Position numbers and translations under genes: made by a program | The notes under the pieces: model-generated | Seen by the model: only the letters and a program-made list of their open reading frames with translations | Databases searched by the model: none | Told to the model about the DNA's origin: nothing | Shown: positions 16,870 to 25,033 of the stretch, piece by piece | Position numbering within the stretch: position 1 is the stretch's first letter | How the letters are laid out: the number at the start of each line of letters is the position of its first letter | Assembly (NCBI GenBank): GCA_017303485.1 | Contig: JAFLCY010000018.1 | Coordinates: 5,980 to 48,970, forward strand | Direction of reading: 5' to 3' | From: Rhodobacterales bacterium | GTDB taxonomy: Bacteria; Pseudomonadota; Alphaproteobacteria; Rhodobacterales; Rhodobacteraceae | DNA: 42,991 nt

Positions 16870-16888
16870 AGGTCGGAAAACCCGACCT
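16870..16888 (+). terminator. Short hairpin after rseP
   Basis: AGGTCGG-aaaac-CCGACCT (16870-16888), 20 bases after the rseP stop. No T-run follows, so at most a weak or Rho-assisted terminator or an mRNA end structure. A separate promoter for bamA follows. Confidence 0.35.
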
Positions 16889-16925
16889 CGCGCGCTTTGC
16901 CTTGTTGCCACAACATCTTGCAAAG

Positions 16926-16934
16926 TTATCCACA
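16926..16934 (+). promoter_or_regulatory. Consensus DnaA-box sequence before the bamA promoter
   Basis: Exact TTATCCACA, 14 bases upstream of the candidate bamA -35 box. It is the second strict copy in the window (the other is at 10246-10254). Binding by DnaA at bamA is possible but unproven. Confidence 0.35.
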
Positions 16935-16948
16935 GGAACCGCAGGCTT

Positions 16949-16977
16949 TTGACAAAGCTTGGCTTTCCCGCTAGCTA
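16949..16977 (+). promoter_or_regulatory. Candidate sigma70-type promoter of bamA
   Basis: TTGACA (16949-16954), 17-base spacer ending GC, TAGCTA (16972-16977), 33 bases before the bamA ATG. A perfect -35 and correct spacing. The same GC-TAGCTA at 17-base spacing recurs before fabZ. Confidence 0.6.
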
Positions 16978-17010
16978 TCCGGGAAAGATAAAACACGGCG
17001 AGGATGCAAA

Positions 17011-19347
17011 ATGCGGATGACCCAAAGCGCGGCCAGAGGGCGGTCGTTCAGGGCCAGTTCTAGGGCGCGTCTCTACGCCACTGCGGTTTTCCTTGGGGCC
17101 GCAACGGTTTCGGCCCCCTACCTCACGCCGGCCTTTGCGCAGTCCTTTTCGTTTTCGAACGTCGATATCCAGGGCAATGAGCGGGTCGATGCCGCGACGA
17201 TCCTGAGCTACGCCGGAATCAGCCGGGGCGCCGACGTGTCGGCCGCGGCCCTGAACGATGCCTATCAGCGCATCATGAACTCGAACCTGTTCGAGTCGGT
17301 CGAACTGGTGCCGCAGGGGTCGACCCTGGTGATCAAGGTGGTGGAATACCCGATCGTCAACGTCATCAGCATCGAGGGCAACAAGCGTCTGAAGGACGAG
17401 AAGCTGTCCGAACTGATCAAGTCGCAGCCGCGCCGGATCTATTCGCCCTCGCAGGCCGAGGCCGATGCGGCGGCGATTGCCGAAGCCTATCGCGGCGCCG
17501 GGCGGCTGGCGGCGACGGTGACGCCGAAGATCATCCGGCGCAACGACAACCGGGTGGACCTGGTTTTCGAGATCACCGAGGGCAAGGTCGTCGAGAACGA
17601 GCGGATTTCCTTCGTCGGCAACAAGGCCTTCTCGGACCGCCGGCTGCGGCAGATTCTGGAGACCAAGCAGGCCGGCCTCCTGCGCAACCTGATCCAGCGC
17701 GACACCTATGTGCCCGAGCGGCTGGAACTGGACAAGAAGGTCCTGACCGACTTCTACCTGTCGCGCGGCTTCATCGATTTCCAGGTGCTGGATGCCAGCG
17801 CCGAGGTCAGCCGCGAACGCGATGCGACCTTCGTCACCTTCACGGTGCGCGAGGGGCTGTCCTACAACATCGGCAAGGTCTCGACCGTGTCCGAGATCGA
17901 AGGGCTGGATGCGGCCGAGTTCGAGGCGGTGCAGAAGATCCGCCCGGGACAGACCTACAGCCCGCTCTTGATCGACAACAACATCACCCGGATGGAAACG
18001 CTGGCCCTGAAGAAGGGACTGAACTTCGTCCGGATCGAGCCGCGCATCACCCGCAACGAGCGCGGCCAGGTGGTCGACGTGGAATTCGCGATCATGCGCG
18101 GCGAGAAGGTCTTCGTCGAACGGATCGACATCGAAGGCAACACGACGACGCTGGACCAGGTGATCCGGCGGCAGTTCCGCACCGTGGAAGGCGATCCCTT
18201 CAACCCGCGTGAAATCCGCCAGGCGGCGGAGCGCATCCGTGCGCTCGGCTTCTTCGCCGATGCGCAGGTCAACGCCGACCAGGGCGGCGGGCCGGATCAG
18301 GTGGTTGTGAACGTCGACGTCGAGGAGCAGCCGACCGGCTCGCTCAGCTTCGGCATGAGCTACTCGGTTTCCAGCGGGGTCGGTTTCACCATCGCCTTTT
18401 CCGAGTCGAACTTCCTGGGCCGCGGGCAGGGCCTGTCGCTCAACGTGTCGACGGCCTCGGCAAACCAGAGTTCGAGCTTCAGCTTCAAGGAGCCCGCGCT
18501 TCTGGGGCGTGACCTGAGCTTCAGCGTCGGCGGATACTATCGGACGTCCGATTCGGATTTCTCGAAATACGACACCCGCAACATCGGGCTGTCGACCGGG
18601 ATCGGCTTTCCGGTGGGCGAGCAGTCGTCGCTCGACCTGCGCCTGAGCCTGGCCGAAGACCGGCTCTACAACTACACCGGCGACTCGGCGATCATTATCG
18701 CGGAAGAAGCGCAGGATGCGCTGACCACCTTCTCGCTGGGCTATACCTACGAATACGACAACCGCATCACCGGCCTGAACCCGAAGGGCGGCGTCCTTCT
18801 GCGCTTTGGCCAGGATTTTGCCGGTCTGGGCGGCGATACCGAGTATGTCAAGACCACGGCGCTGGCCATGGCCGAGACCAAGGTCATGAACGAGGAGGTT
18901 ACCCTTCGGGCGATCTTTGAGGGCGGAGCGATCACCTCGCTTGGCGGCAACGTGACCCGCGTCACCGACCGCTTCTTCGGCAATGGCAAGATCCGCGGCT
19001 TCGAGCCGAACGGCATCGGGCCGCGCGACCTGACGGCGACCGACGACGATGCGCTTGGCGGCAACATGTTCGCCGTGGCGCGGTTCGAGGCGGACTTCCC
19101 GCTCGGCCTGCCCGAGGAATATGGCATTACCGGCGGGGCCTTCCTGGACGTCGGCTCGGTCTGGAGCCTGGACAACACGGGTGGCGGCGCGGTGGATGAC
19201 AGCTTCATTCCCCGAGCGACCGTTGGCGTGTCGATCTTCTGGACCACGCCGATCGGTCCCTTGCGGTTCAACTTCAGCCATGCGGTGAAGAAGGAAGACT
19301 ACGACAAGGAACAGACCTTCGACCTGACGATCTCGACGAAGTTCTGA
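17011..19347 (+). CDS. bamA: Outer membrane protein assembly factor BamA
   Basis: A 778-residue Omp85 protein. A long signal peptide ends ...VSAPYLTPAFAQS near residue 46. Five POTRA domains follow to about residue 360 (first one FSFSNVDIQGNERVDAATIL, later GEKVFVERIDIEGNTTTLDQ). The rest is the 16-stranded barrel, ending with aromatic-rich strand FDLTISTKF. The barrel-lid motif appears as KIRGFEPNGIG, the form of VRGF/Y in this family. It inserts barrel proteins into the outer membrane as the core of the BAM complex. GAGGA precedes the ATG. It has its own promoter, and the ompH-like gene begins two bases after its stop. Confidence 0.97.
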   Translation: MRMTQSAARGRSFRASSRARLYATAVFLGAATVSAPYLTPAFAQSFSFSNVDIQGNERVDAATILSYAGISRGADVSAAALNDAYQRIMNSNLFESVELVPQGSTLVIKVVEYPIVNVISIEGNKRLKDEKLSELIKSQPRRIYSPSQAEADAAAIAEAYRGAGRLAATVTPKIIRRNDNRVDLVFEITEGKVVENERISFVGNKAFSDRRLRQILETKQAGLLRNLIQRDTYVPERLELDKKVLTDFYLSRGFIDFQVLDASAEVSRERDATFVTFTVREGLSYNIGKVSTVSEIEGLDAAEFEAVQKIRPGQTYSPLLIDNNITRMETLALKKGLNFVRIEPRITRNERGQVVDVEFAIMRGEKVFVERIDIEGNTTTLDQVIRRQFRTVEGDPFNPREIRQAAERIRALGFFADAQVNADQGGGPDQVVVNVDVEEQPTGSLSFGMSYSVSSGVGFTIAFSESNFLGRGQGLSLNVSTASANQSSSFSFKEPALLGRDLSFSVGGYYRTSDSDFSKYDTRNIGLSTGIGFPVGEQSSLDLRLSLAEDRLYNYTGDSAIIIAEEAQDALTTFSLGYTYEYDNRITGLNPKGGVLLRFGQDFAGLGGDTEYVKTTALAMAETKVMNEEVTLRAIFEGGAITSLGGNVTRVTDRFFGNGKIRGFEPNGIGPRDLTATDDDALGGNMFAVARFEADFPLGLPEEYGITGGAFLDVGSVWSLDNTGGGAVDDSFIPRATVGVSIFWTTPIGPLRFNFSHAVKKEDYDKEQTFDLTISTKF

Positions 19348-19349
19348 CG

Positions 19350-19922
19350 ATGGCAGGGCGGCGCAGTTCCGGGCGCCCCTGGCCACGGCTTCGGGTGGTT
19401 TTGGCGGCGCTGTTCCTGGCGACGCAGGCCAATGCGCAGGAGACTGCGCCGGTCCCATTGGCGACGGTTCTGATACTGGATCAGGACCGCTTCTTTCTGG
19501 AATCCGATTTCGGCAAGGCCGCTGTCGAGCGCGAACGCACCGCGACGGCGGCGCTGGAGCAGGAAAACAAGCGGATCGAGGCGGACCTGATCGCCGAGGA
19601 GCAGGCCCTGACCGACGAGCGCAAGACGCTTCCGGCCGCGGAATTCGCCGCCAAGGCCGAGGCATTCGACCAGAAGGTCGAGCGCATCCGCAGCGAGCAG
19701 GATGCCAAGTCGCGCCAGCTGACCGAGGCGCGTGACAAGGATCGCAAGGCCTTCCTGCAGGCGGCAGTACCGGTGCTGGGCGATCTTCTGGGGCAGAAGC
19801 AGGCGATGGTGATCCTGGACAAGAATCTGGTGATCGTGTCGCTGTCGGCAATCGACGTGACGGACGAGGCGATTGCCCTGGTGAATGCGGCATTGGCCAA
19901 GGACCCCGCGCCTGCGCCGTGA
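19350..19922 (+). CDS. OmpH/Skp-family periplasmic chaperone
   Basis: A 190-residue secreted protein. A basic N-region and hydrophobic core end at QANAQE. Next is the family's opening strand [20 protein letters not shown], then a long charged coiled coil (about 60-135; [20 protein letters not shown]). The closing segment [20 protein letters not shown] is typical of OmpH proteins. The family holds unfolded outer-membrane proteins in the periplasm on the way to BamA, encoded just upstream. It occupies the place where lpxD lies in many proteobacterial clusters. The ATG is two bases after bamA, so co-translation is likely. Confidence 0.9.
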   Translation: MAGRRSSGRPWPRLRVVLAALFLATQANAQETAPVPLATVLILDQDRFFLESDFGKAAVERERTATAALEQENKRIEADLIAEEQALTDERKTLPAAEFAAKAEAFDQKVERIRSEQDAKSRQLTEARDKDRKAFLQAAVPVLGDLLGQKQAMVILDKNLVIVSLSAIDVTDEAIALVNAALAKDPAPAP

Positions 19923-19946
19923 CCGGCCTGATCGTCGCGCATCAAC

Positions 19947-19975
19947 TTGTCTGATGCGGTGCGACTTGCTAGCTA
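19947..19975 (+). promoter_or_regulatory. Candidate promoter of fabZ-lpxA-lpxI-lpxB
   Basis: TTGTCT (19947-19952), 17-base spacer ending GC, TAGCTA (19970-19975), 38 bases before the fabZ ATG. The -10 and the two bases before it match the bamA promoter exactly. A GGGCC-cat-GGCCC hairpin lies just downstream, in the would-be leader. Confidence 0.45.
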
Positions 19976-20013
19976 GACCTAAGGGCCCATGGCCCGGGAA
20001 TGCGAAGGGGACC

Positions 20014-20478
20014 ATGATGGATGCAGCAGCAGTGAAAACCGCCGACCTGGAGCTGATCCAGCGGATCATTCCGCACCGCTATCCGTTCCTCCTGATCGAC
20101 AAGGTCCGGGACATCGTGATCAACGAATCCTGCGTCGGCATCAAATGCGTCACCCTGAACGAGCCGCAGTTCCAGGGCCATTTCCCCGGCATGCCGATCT
20201 TTCCCGGTGTGATGATCATCGAGGCGATGGCGCAGACGAGCGGAATCCTGGTCGGCCTGTCGATGGATCTGGTCGACAAGAACGCCAAGGTGTTCTTCAT
20301 GGGCGTCGACGGGGTGAAGTTCCGCCGCAAGGTGGTGCCCGGCGACGTGATGGAGCTGCATGTCAGGGCAGTGCGCGGCGGCGGGCGGGTCTGGAAGTTC
20401 GAAGGCCGCGCCATGGTCGAGGGCGAACTGGCCTGCGAGGCTACCTTCATGGCGATGTTCGACGTGCCGAAGGCATGA
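20014..20478 (+). CDS. fabZ: 3-hydroxyacyl-ACP dehydratase FabZ
   Basis: A 154-residue hot-dog-fold dehydratase. It shows [33 protein letters not shown] with catalytic His56 and Glu70, and [16 protein letters not shown]. It removes water from beta-hydroxyacyl-ACP in fatty acid elongation, controlling the balance of 3-hydroxyacyl chains between fatty acids and lipid A. The start is ATG 20014 or the next codon 20017, with AAGGGG upstream; the ORF opening at 19885 adds unrelated residues. It has a candidate promoter at 19947-19975 and precedes lpxA by ten bases. Confidence 0.97.
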   Translation: MMDAAAVKTADLELIQRIIPHRYPFLLIDKVRDIVINESCVGIKCVTLNEPQFQGHFPGMPIFPGVMIIEAMAQTSGILVGLSMDLVDKNAKVFFMGVDGVKFRRKVVPGDVMELHVRAVRGGGRVWKFEGRAMVEGELACEATFMAMFDVPKA

Positions 20479-20488
20479 GTTCGCAGGC

Positions 20489-21295
20489 ATGACCATTCAT
20501 CCCACAGCGCGCATCCACCCCTCGGCGGTGGTCGAGAATGGCGCGACCATCGGTGCGGAATGCGAAATCGGGCCGTTCTCGATCGTCGGACCGGAGGTCA
20601 CACTGGGCGCGCGGGTGGTGCTGAAATCTCATGCCGTTGTCACCGGCTGGACCGAGATTGGCGACGAAACGGTGGTCTTTCCCTTCGCCTCCGTGGGCGA
20701 GGTGCCGCAGGACCTGAAATATCATGGCGAGCATACCCGGCTGGTGGTCGGCCAACGCTGCCGCATCCGCGAGGGTGCGACGCTGAACACCGGCACCGAG
20801 GGCGGTGGCGGGGTCACCCGCGTCGGCGATGACTGCCTGATCATGACCGGCGCCCATGTCGGCCATGATGCCCAGATCGGCGACCGGGTGATCCTGGTCA
20901 ACAACGTCGCCATCGCCGGCCATTGCATCTTGGGTGATGACGTGATCGTCGGCGGCCTTTCCGGGGTACATCAATGGGTGCGGATCGGACAAGGCGCGAT
21001 CATCGGGGCGGTCACCATGGTGACGAATGACGTGATCCCCTATGGTCTGGTGCAGGCCCCGCGGGGTGAGCTTGACGGGCTGAACCTTGTCGGGTTGAAG
21101 CGCCGGGGCGTCGACAGGGCGGGGATCACCGCCTTGCGTGCCGCCTATCAGACGCTGGCGCAGGAGGAGGGCAGTTTCCTCGACCGCGCGCGCAAGCTGG
21201 CCGAGGAGAGTGACTCGCCTCTGGTGCGCGAGATCGCCGATTTCATCCTGTCGAAGTCGGACCGCAGCTTCCTGACCCCGAAGGGCGGGCGGTGA
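20489..21295 (+). CDS. lpxA: Acyl-ACP--UDP-N-acetylglucosamine O-acyltransferase
   Basis: A 268-residue left-handed beta-helix enzyme. Hexapeptide repeats run from IHPTARIHPSAVVENGATIG through ILGDDVIVGGLSGVHQWVRI. The active-site stretch is MTGAHVGHDAQIGD, with His126 matching the catalytic histidine of E. coli LpxA. The C-terminal helical part includes VGLKRRGVDRAGITALRAAY. It adds the first 3-hydroxyacyl chain to UDP-GlcNAc, the first step of lipid A synthesis in the cytoplasm. The ATG at 20489 is ten bases after fabZ. Its stop overlaps the GTG of lpxI. Confidence 0.97.
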   Translation: MTIHPTARIHPSAVVENGATIGAECEIGPFSIVGPEVTLGARVVLKSHAVVTGWTEIGDETVVFPFASVGEVPQDLKYHGEHTRLVVGQRCRIREGATLNTGTEGGGGVTRVGDDCLIMTGAHVGHDAQIGDRVILVNNVAIAGHCILGDDVIVGGLSGVHQWVRIGQGAIIGAVTMVTNDVIPYGLVQAPRGELDGLNLVGLKRRGVDRAGITALRAAYQTLAQEEGSFLDRARKLAEESDSPLVREIADFILSKSDRSFLTPKGGR

Positions 21296-22095
21296 GGACT
21301 GCAATCATCGCCGGGCAGGGCCGTCTGCCTGCGGCGCTGGCCGCCGCGATGGCCGAGCCGCCCTTGGTGGCCGCGCTGGATGGCTTCGCGCCTGAGGGGA
21401 TCACGGTAGACCTGACCTTCCGCGTCGAACGGCTGGTCCCCTTCCTGCGCGCCCTGGAACGCGACGGCATCGGGCAGGTGATCTTCGCGGGTGCCGTGAC
21501 GCGGCCCCGGCTCGACCCGGCGCTCTTGGACGAAGCGACCGCCGGTTTGCTGCCCCGGCTGATGGGGGCGTTGCAGCAGGGCGACGATGCGACGCTGCGG
21601 GTGGTGATCGAGCTGTTCGAGGAGTTCGGCTTCAAGGTCGCCGGGGTCGATGAGGTGGCACCTGCGCTCTTGCCCGGCGCCGGGGTGCTGGCGGGAGCGA
21701 TGACACCGCGCGACGAGGCCGATGCCGCCCGGGCGGCTGCCATCGTGGCCGCGCTTGGCGGGGTCGATGTGGGGCAGGGCGCGGTGGTCGCGCAGGGCCT
21801 CTGCCTCGGGGTGGAGGCTTTGCCGGGGACGGATGCCTTGCTGGCCCAGGTGGCAGAGATCGGCGCGTTGCGGCCCGATCCGGCGCGGGGGCGGGGCGTT
21901 TTCTACAAGGCCGCAAAACCGGGGCAGGACCGCCGGATCGACCTGCCGACCATCGGGCCGGACACGCTGCGCGCGGTGGCCGTGGCCGGACTGGGCGGGG
22001 TGGCCTTCGAGGCGGGGTCGGTGATCTGTCTGGATCTTGCCGGGATGCGGCGGCTGGCCGGGGAGTTGGGACTTTTCCTGTGGGCGCGGGGATGA
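21292..22095 (+). CDS. lpxI: UDP-2,3-diacylglucosamine pyrophosphatase LpxI
   Basis: A 267-residue LpxI (DUF1009) protein starting at GTG 21292, overlapping lpxA (GTGA). It opens MRTAIIAGQGRLPAALAAAM and later shows QVIFAGAVTRPRLDP, GDDATLRVVIELFEEFGFKV and KAAKPGQDRRIDLPTIGPDT, the strongly conserved C-terminal block. LpxI hydrolyses UDP-2,3-diacyl-GlcN to lipid X and UMP, replacing LpxH in alphaproteobacteria (known for Caulobacter). Presence here fixes the lipid A branch used. A 76-base gap with a hairpin separates it from lpxB. Confidence 0.96.
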   Translation: MRTAIIAGQGRLPAALAAAMAEPPLVAALDGFAPEGITVDLTFRVERLVPFLRALERDGIGQVIFAGAVTRPRLDPALLDEATAGLLPRLMGALQQGDDATLRVVIELFEEFGFKVAGVDEVAPALLPGAGVLAGAMTPRDEADAARAAAIVAALGGVDVGQGAVVAQGLCLGVEALPGTDALLAQVAEIGALRPDPARGRGVFYKAAKPGQDRRIDLPTIGPDTLRAVAVAGLGGVAFEAGSVICLDLAGMRRLAGELGLFLWARG

Positions 22096-22124
22096 CCGGG
22101 GATCGCTCCTCGCTTGCTTCGCGG

Positions 22125-22157
22125 CGCTCTTCGCGTCCGGGCGCGCAGCGAAGAGCG
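22125..22157 (+). promoter_or_regulatory. Hairpin between lpxI and lpxB
   Basis: CGCTCTTCGC (22125-22134), 13-base loop, GCGAAGAGCG (22148-22157): exact 10-bp arms, ending 14 bases before the lpxB ATG. No strong Shine-Dalgarno is seen between stem and ATG, so the structure may influence lpxB translation or mRNA stability. Not a T-run terminator. Confidence 0.45.
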
Positions 22158-22171
22158 GTCAAAGACAAGCG

Positions 22172-23314
22172 ATGAGCGGTGTGCTGAAACTGTTCCTCGT
22201 CGCGGGCGAACCCTCGGGCGACCGGCTGGGGGCGGCATTGATGGCGGGGCTGAAGTCCCTGACCAGGGTCGAGTTCGCAGGCGTCGGCGGGCCGCTGATG
22301 CAGGCGGAAGGGTTGGCAAGCCTGTTCCCGATGGAGGAACTGTCGGTGATGGGCATCGCCGAGGTCCTGCCGAAGTATTTCCATCTGAAACGCCGCATCC
22401 GCGAGACAGCGGCCGCAGTGCTGGCCAGCGGGGCGGAGGCGCTGATCACCATCGACTCGCCCGATTTCTGCCTGCGGGTGGCGGCGATCGTGAAGGCGGA
22501 GCGGCCCGGGTTCCGTACCATCCACTATGTCGCGCCTTCGGTCTGGGCCTGGCGGCCGGGGCGGGCGGCGAAGATGGCCAAGGTTGTCGATCATGTGCTG
22601 GCGCTGCTTCCATTCGAGCCGCCCTACATGACGGCGGCGGGGATGACCTGCGACTTCGTCGGACATCCGGTGGTGGCCGAGCCTCTGGCGTCAGCCGCAG
22701 AGAAGGCGGCTTTTGCGGGCGATGGGCCGTTGCTCCTCGTCCTGCCGGGCTCGCGGAAGGGCGAAGTGACGCGGCTTGCTCCGGTGTTCGGCGAGGTCGT
22801 TGCGCGGTTGAAGGAACGGCATCCCGATCTGCGGGTGGCCCTGCCCACCCTGCGCGGGGTGGCGGGGCTGGTGCGCGAGCTGACGGCGGGCTGGGCGGTC
22901 AGACCGGAGATCATCGAGGACGCCAGCGTCAAACGCGGCGCTTTCGCGGCGGCGGATGTGGCACTGGCGGCGTCGGGCACGGTGTCGCTGGAACTGGCGG
23001 CAAACGGCTGCCCGATGGTCATCGCCTATGACATGCACCCCATGACCCTGTGGCTCATGCGCCGGGCGGCGCTGATCGACACGGTGACGCTGGTCAATCT
23101 GGTCAGCGAAACCCGGGTGGTGCCCGAGTTCATCGGGCCGGACTGCCGGGCGGAGAAGATCGCCCCGGCGCTGGAGACGCTGCTGACCGACCCCACGCCG
23201 CAGGCGGCGGCGATGGCGCTGACGATGGAGCGGCTTGGCAAGGGGGGCGAGGCCCCCGGCCTCAGGGCTGCGCGGTCGGTTCTGCAGTCGTTGCGGGCGG
23301 CGCCTCGCCGTTGA
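22172..23314 (+). CDS. lpxB: Lipid-A-disaccharide synthase
   Basis: A 380-residue GT19 glycosyltransferase. It begins MSGVLKLFLVAGEPSGDRLG, then GVGGPLMQAEGLASLFPMEE, ELSVMGIAEVLPKYFHLKRR, HYVAPSVWAWRPGRAAKMAK and LPGSRKGEVTRLAPVFGEVV. It joins lipid X and UDP-2,3-diacyl-GlcN to the lipid A disaccharide, the step after LpxI. ATG 22172 starts the fold; the frame is open upstream to 22037 without family match. Its 3' end overlaps the convergent DUF2059 gene by 53 bases. Confidence 0.97.
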   Translation: MSGVLKLFLVAGEPSGDRLGAALMAGLKSLTRVEFAGVGGPLMQAEGLASLFPMEELSVMGIAEVLPKYFHLKRRIRETAAAVLASGAEALITIDSPDFCLRVAAIVKAERPGFRTIHYVAPSVWAWRPGRAAKMAKVVDHVLALLPFEPPYMTAAGMTCDFVGHPVVAEPLASAAEKAAFAGDGPLLLVLPGSRKGEVTRLAPVFGEVVARLKERHPDLRVALPTLRGVAGLVRELTAGWAVRPEIIEDASVKRGAFAAADVALAASGTVSLELAANGCPMVIAYDMHPMTLWLMRRAALIDTVTLVNLVSETRVVPEFIGPDCRAEKIAPALETLLTDPTPQAAAMALTMERLGKGGEAPGLRAARSVLQSLRAAPRR

Positions 23315-23768
23315 CGATCGCCAGGACCTGCGGCATCAGCCCGGTCATCTTGTCGTTGATCATCGCCATCATCCCCGGTTGCTGCGCGGCGGTCAGCTGC
23401 GGCAGTTTCGCCATCACCGAACGGCCTTCCGGCGTTGCATAGAAGTCGCGCAGCGCGGTGATCTCACCCAGAGTCATCATGTCCGCCATGATCTCGGCCT
23501 GGTCGCGCATGAGTTTCGTCATCGGTTCGGTGAAGGTGTCGAGGTAAAGCTGGCGGATCTTCGCGACCTGATCCTCGCTCAGCGACTGCCCGCCTGCGGC
23601 CACTTGCTGCAGGATCGGCTGTACCATCGTCTCGATCACGGCCGTCATGTCGAAGCCGGTCAGCGCAAGGTCAACATATTCTTTCGCGGCGGCGACCCTT
23701 TCTTCGCGCGTTTCGGCGACAGCGGGCAGGGGCAGGGCAAGAAGCGCTGCCAGAAGCAGAAATTTCAA
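23262..23768 (-). CDS. DUF2059 domain secreted protein
   Basis: A 168-residue exported protein of unknown function. The chosen start is a TTG at 23768 giving MKFLLLAALLALPLPAVAET, a clean signal peptide, with AAAGGA seven bases upstream; the longer reading frame runs into mnmA. The mature part is helical and matches the DUF2059 pattern (LREFYATPEG-like segment, here LRDFYATPEGRSVMAKLPQL). It ends with a proline- and alanine-rich tail (NGEAPPATTAEPTAQP). It follows mnmA by four bases, so the two are co-transcribed. Its 3' end overlaps lpxB on the opposite strand. Confidence 0.88.
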   Translation of the reverse strand: MKFLLLAALLALPLPAVAETREERVAAAKEYVDLALTGFDMTAVIETMVQPILQQVAAGGQSLSEDQVAKIRQLYLDTFTEPMTKLMRDQAEIMADMMTLGEITALRDFYATPEGRSVMAKLPQLTAAQQPGMMAMINDKMTGLMPQVLAIVNGEAPPATTAEPTAQP

Positions 23769-23772
23769 GGTC

Positions 23773-24909
23773 TTATCCTTTCCAGATCCAGCCGCCGCCG
23801 AAGATGCGGCTGCCTTCGGGGGCATAGAAGACGCAGGCTTGCCCGGCGCTGACCCCGTCTTCTGGGGACAGAAGCTCGACTTCGGCCGTGGTCGGGCCGG
23901 TGGGCCGCAGGATCGCCTCGCGCGGGGGGCGGGTGGAGCGGACCTTGACCTTCAGGTGCCATTCCGGGCGGCTGTCGAAGGGGGTGTCGCCCAGCCAGTT
24001 GACCTCGCGCACCGGGATGATCCGGGTGGACAGCGCTTCTTTCGGGCCGACGATCACGCGTCGCGTCGCGGGGTCCAGCTTCACCACATACAGCGGCTCG
24101 CCGAGGCCCCCGATGCCAAGACCCTTGCGTTGGCCGATGGTGTAGTGGATCACGCCGCGATGCTCGCCCAGCACGTTGCCGTCCAGATCGACGATCTCGC
24201 CCGGGTCGGCGGCACCGGGGCGCAGCTTCTCGATCACGGCGGCATAGTTGCCGTTCGGGACAAAGCAGATGTCCTGGCTGTCGGGCTTGTCGGCGACCGG
24301 CAACCCGTATTTGGCCGCCAGCGCGCGGGTTTCGGCCTTGGAGGCGAGATGCCCGAGCGGAAAGCGCAGGTAACCGAGTTGCTCCGGCGTGGTCGAGAAC
24401 AGGAAATAGCTCTGGTCGCGCGCAGGATCGGCGGCCTGATGCAGTTCGGGGCCGTGGTCGCCCACTTTCCGCTGGATATAATGGCCCGTGGCCATGCAAT
24501 CGGCCTCAAGGTCCTTGGCGGTGGCCAGGAGGTCCTTGAACTTCACCCTTTCATTGCAGCGGATGCAGGGAACGGGCGTTGCGCCGGCCAGATAGGCATC
24601 GGCGAATTCCTCGATCACCGCCTCGCGGAAGGTATTTTCGTAGTCGAGGACGTAATGCGGAAATCCCATCGTCTCGGCCACCCGGCGTGCGTCATGGATG
24701 TCGCGGCCCGCGCAGCAGGCGCCCTTTTTCGCCAGTGCGGCACCGTGATCGTAAAGCTGCAGCGTGACGCCGACGACGTCATAGCCTTCCTCGGCCAGCA
24801 CTGCCGCCACCACAGAACTGTCGACGCCGCCCGACATGGCGACGACAACCCGCGTCTCGGACGGGGGTTTCGCAAAGCCAAGGGAGTTGAGGGCCAGGTC
24901 GCGGGGCAT
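23773..24909 (-). CDS. mnmA: tRNA-specific 2-thiouridylase MnmA
   Basis: A 378-residue thiouridylase. The PP-loop SGGVDSS is at residues 26-32. [10 protein letters not shown] holds Cys118, and [10 protein letters not shown] holds Cys215, the pair that forms the catalytic persulfide and disulfide. ARDQSYFLF and GQRKGLGI are further signatures. It thiolates U34 of tRNA-Lys, -Glu and -Gln at the wobble position using sulfur relayed from a cysteine desulfurase. A short N-terminal extension of about 20 residues precedes the fold. A strong candidate promoter lies at 24941-24968, and it diverges from sciP. Confidence 0.97.
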   Translation of the reverse strand: MPRDLALNSLGFAKPPSETRVVVAMSGGVDSSVVAAVLAEEGYDVVGVTLQLYDHGAALAKKGACCAGRDIHDARRVAETMGFPHYVLDYENTFREAVIEEFADAYLAGATPVPCIRCNERVKFKDLLATAKDLEADCMATGHYIQRKVGDHGPELHQAADPARDQSYFLFSTTPEQLGYLRFPLGHLASKAETRALAAKYGLPVADKPDSQDICFVPNGNYAAVIEKLRPGAADPGEIVDLDGNVLGEHRGVIHYTIGQRKGLGIGGLGEPLYVVKLDPATRRVIVGPKEALSTRIIPVREVNWLGDTPFDSRPEWHLKVKVRSTRPPREAILRPTGPTTAEVELLSPEDGVSAGQACVFYAPEGSRIFGGGWIWKG

Positions 24910-24940
24910 GAGGATTGTCCGGGTTACGGGAATGATGGGG

Positions 24941-24968
24941 AATATATGAAAATGCTGTCTACTCTCAA
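24941..24968 (-). promoter_or_regulatory. Candidate sigma70-type promoter of mnmA
   Basis: Minus strand TTGAGA (24963-24968), 16-base spacer, TATATT (24941-24946), about 32 bases before the mnmA ATG. Each box has five of six consensus matches, making it one of the best promoters in the window. Confidence 0.6.
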
Positions 24969-25033
24969 TCCCCCGTTTCAGGATTGATTAAGCCTGATCC
25001 CTCATCCTGCCGGAAAGCTGGAAGGGAAGGGCG

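Noticed and set aside
16975-19893. 972-codon open frame antisense to bamA and the ompH-like gene
   Set aside because: It mirrors the codon bias of the real genes on the plus strand, has no ribosome binding site or family resemblance, and is His/Arg/Pro-rich as GC-rich shadow frames are.
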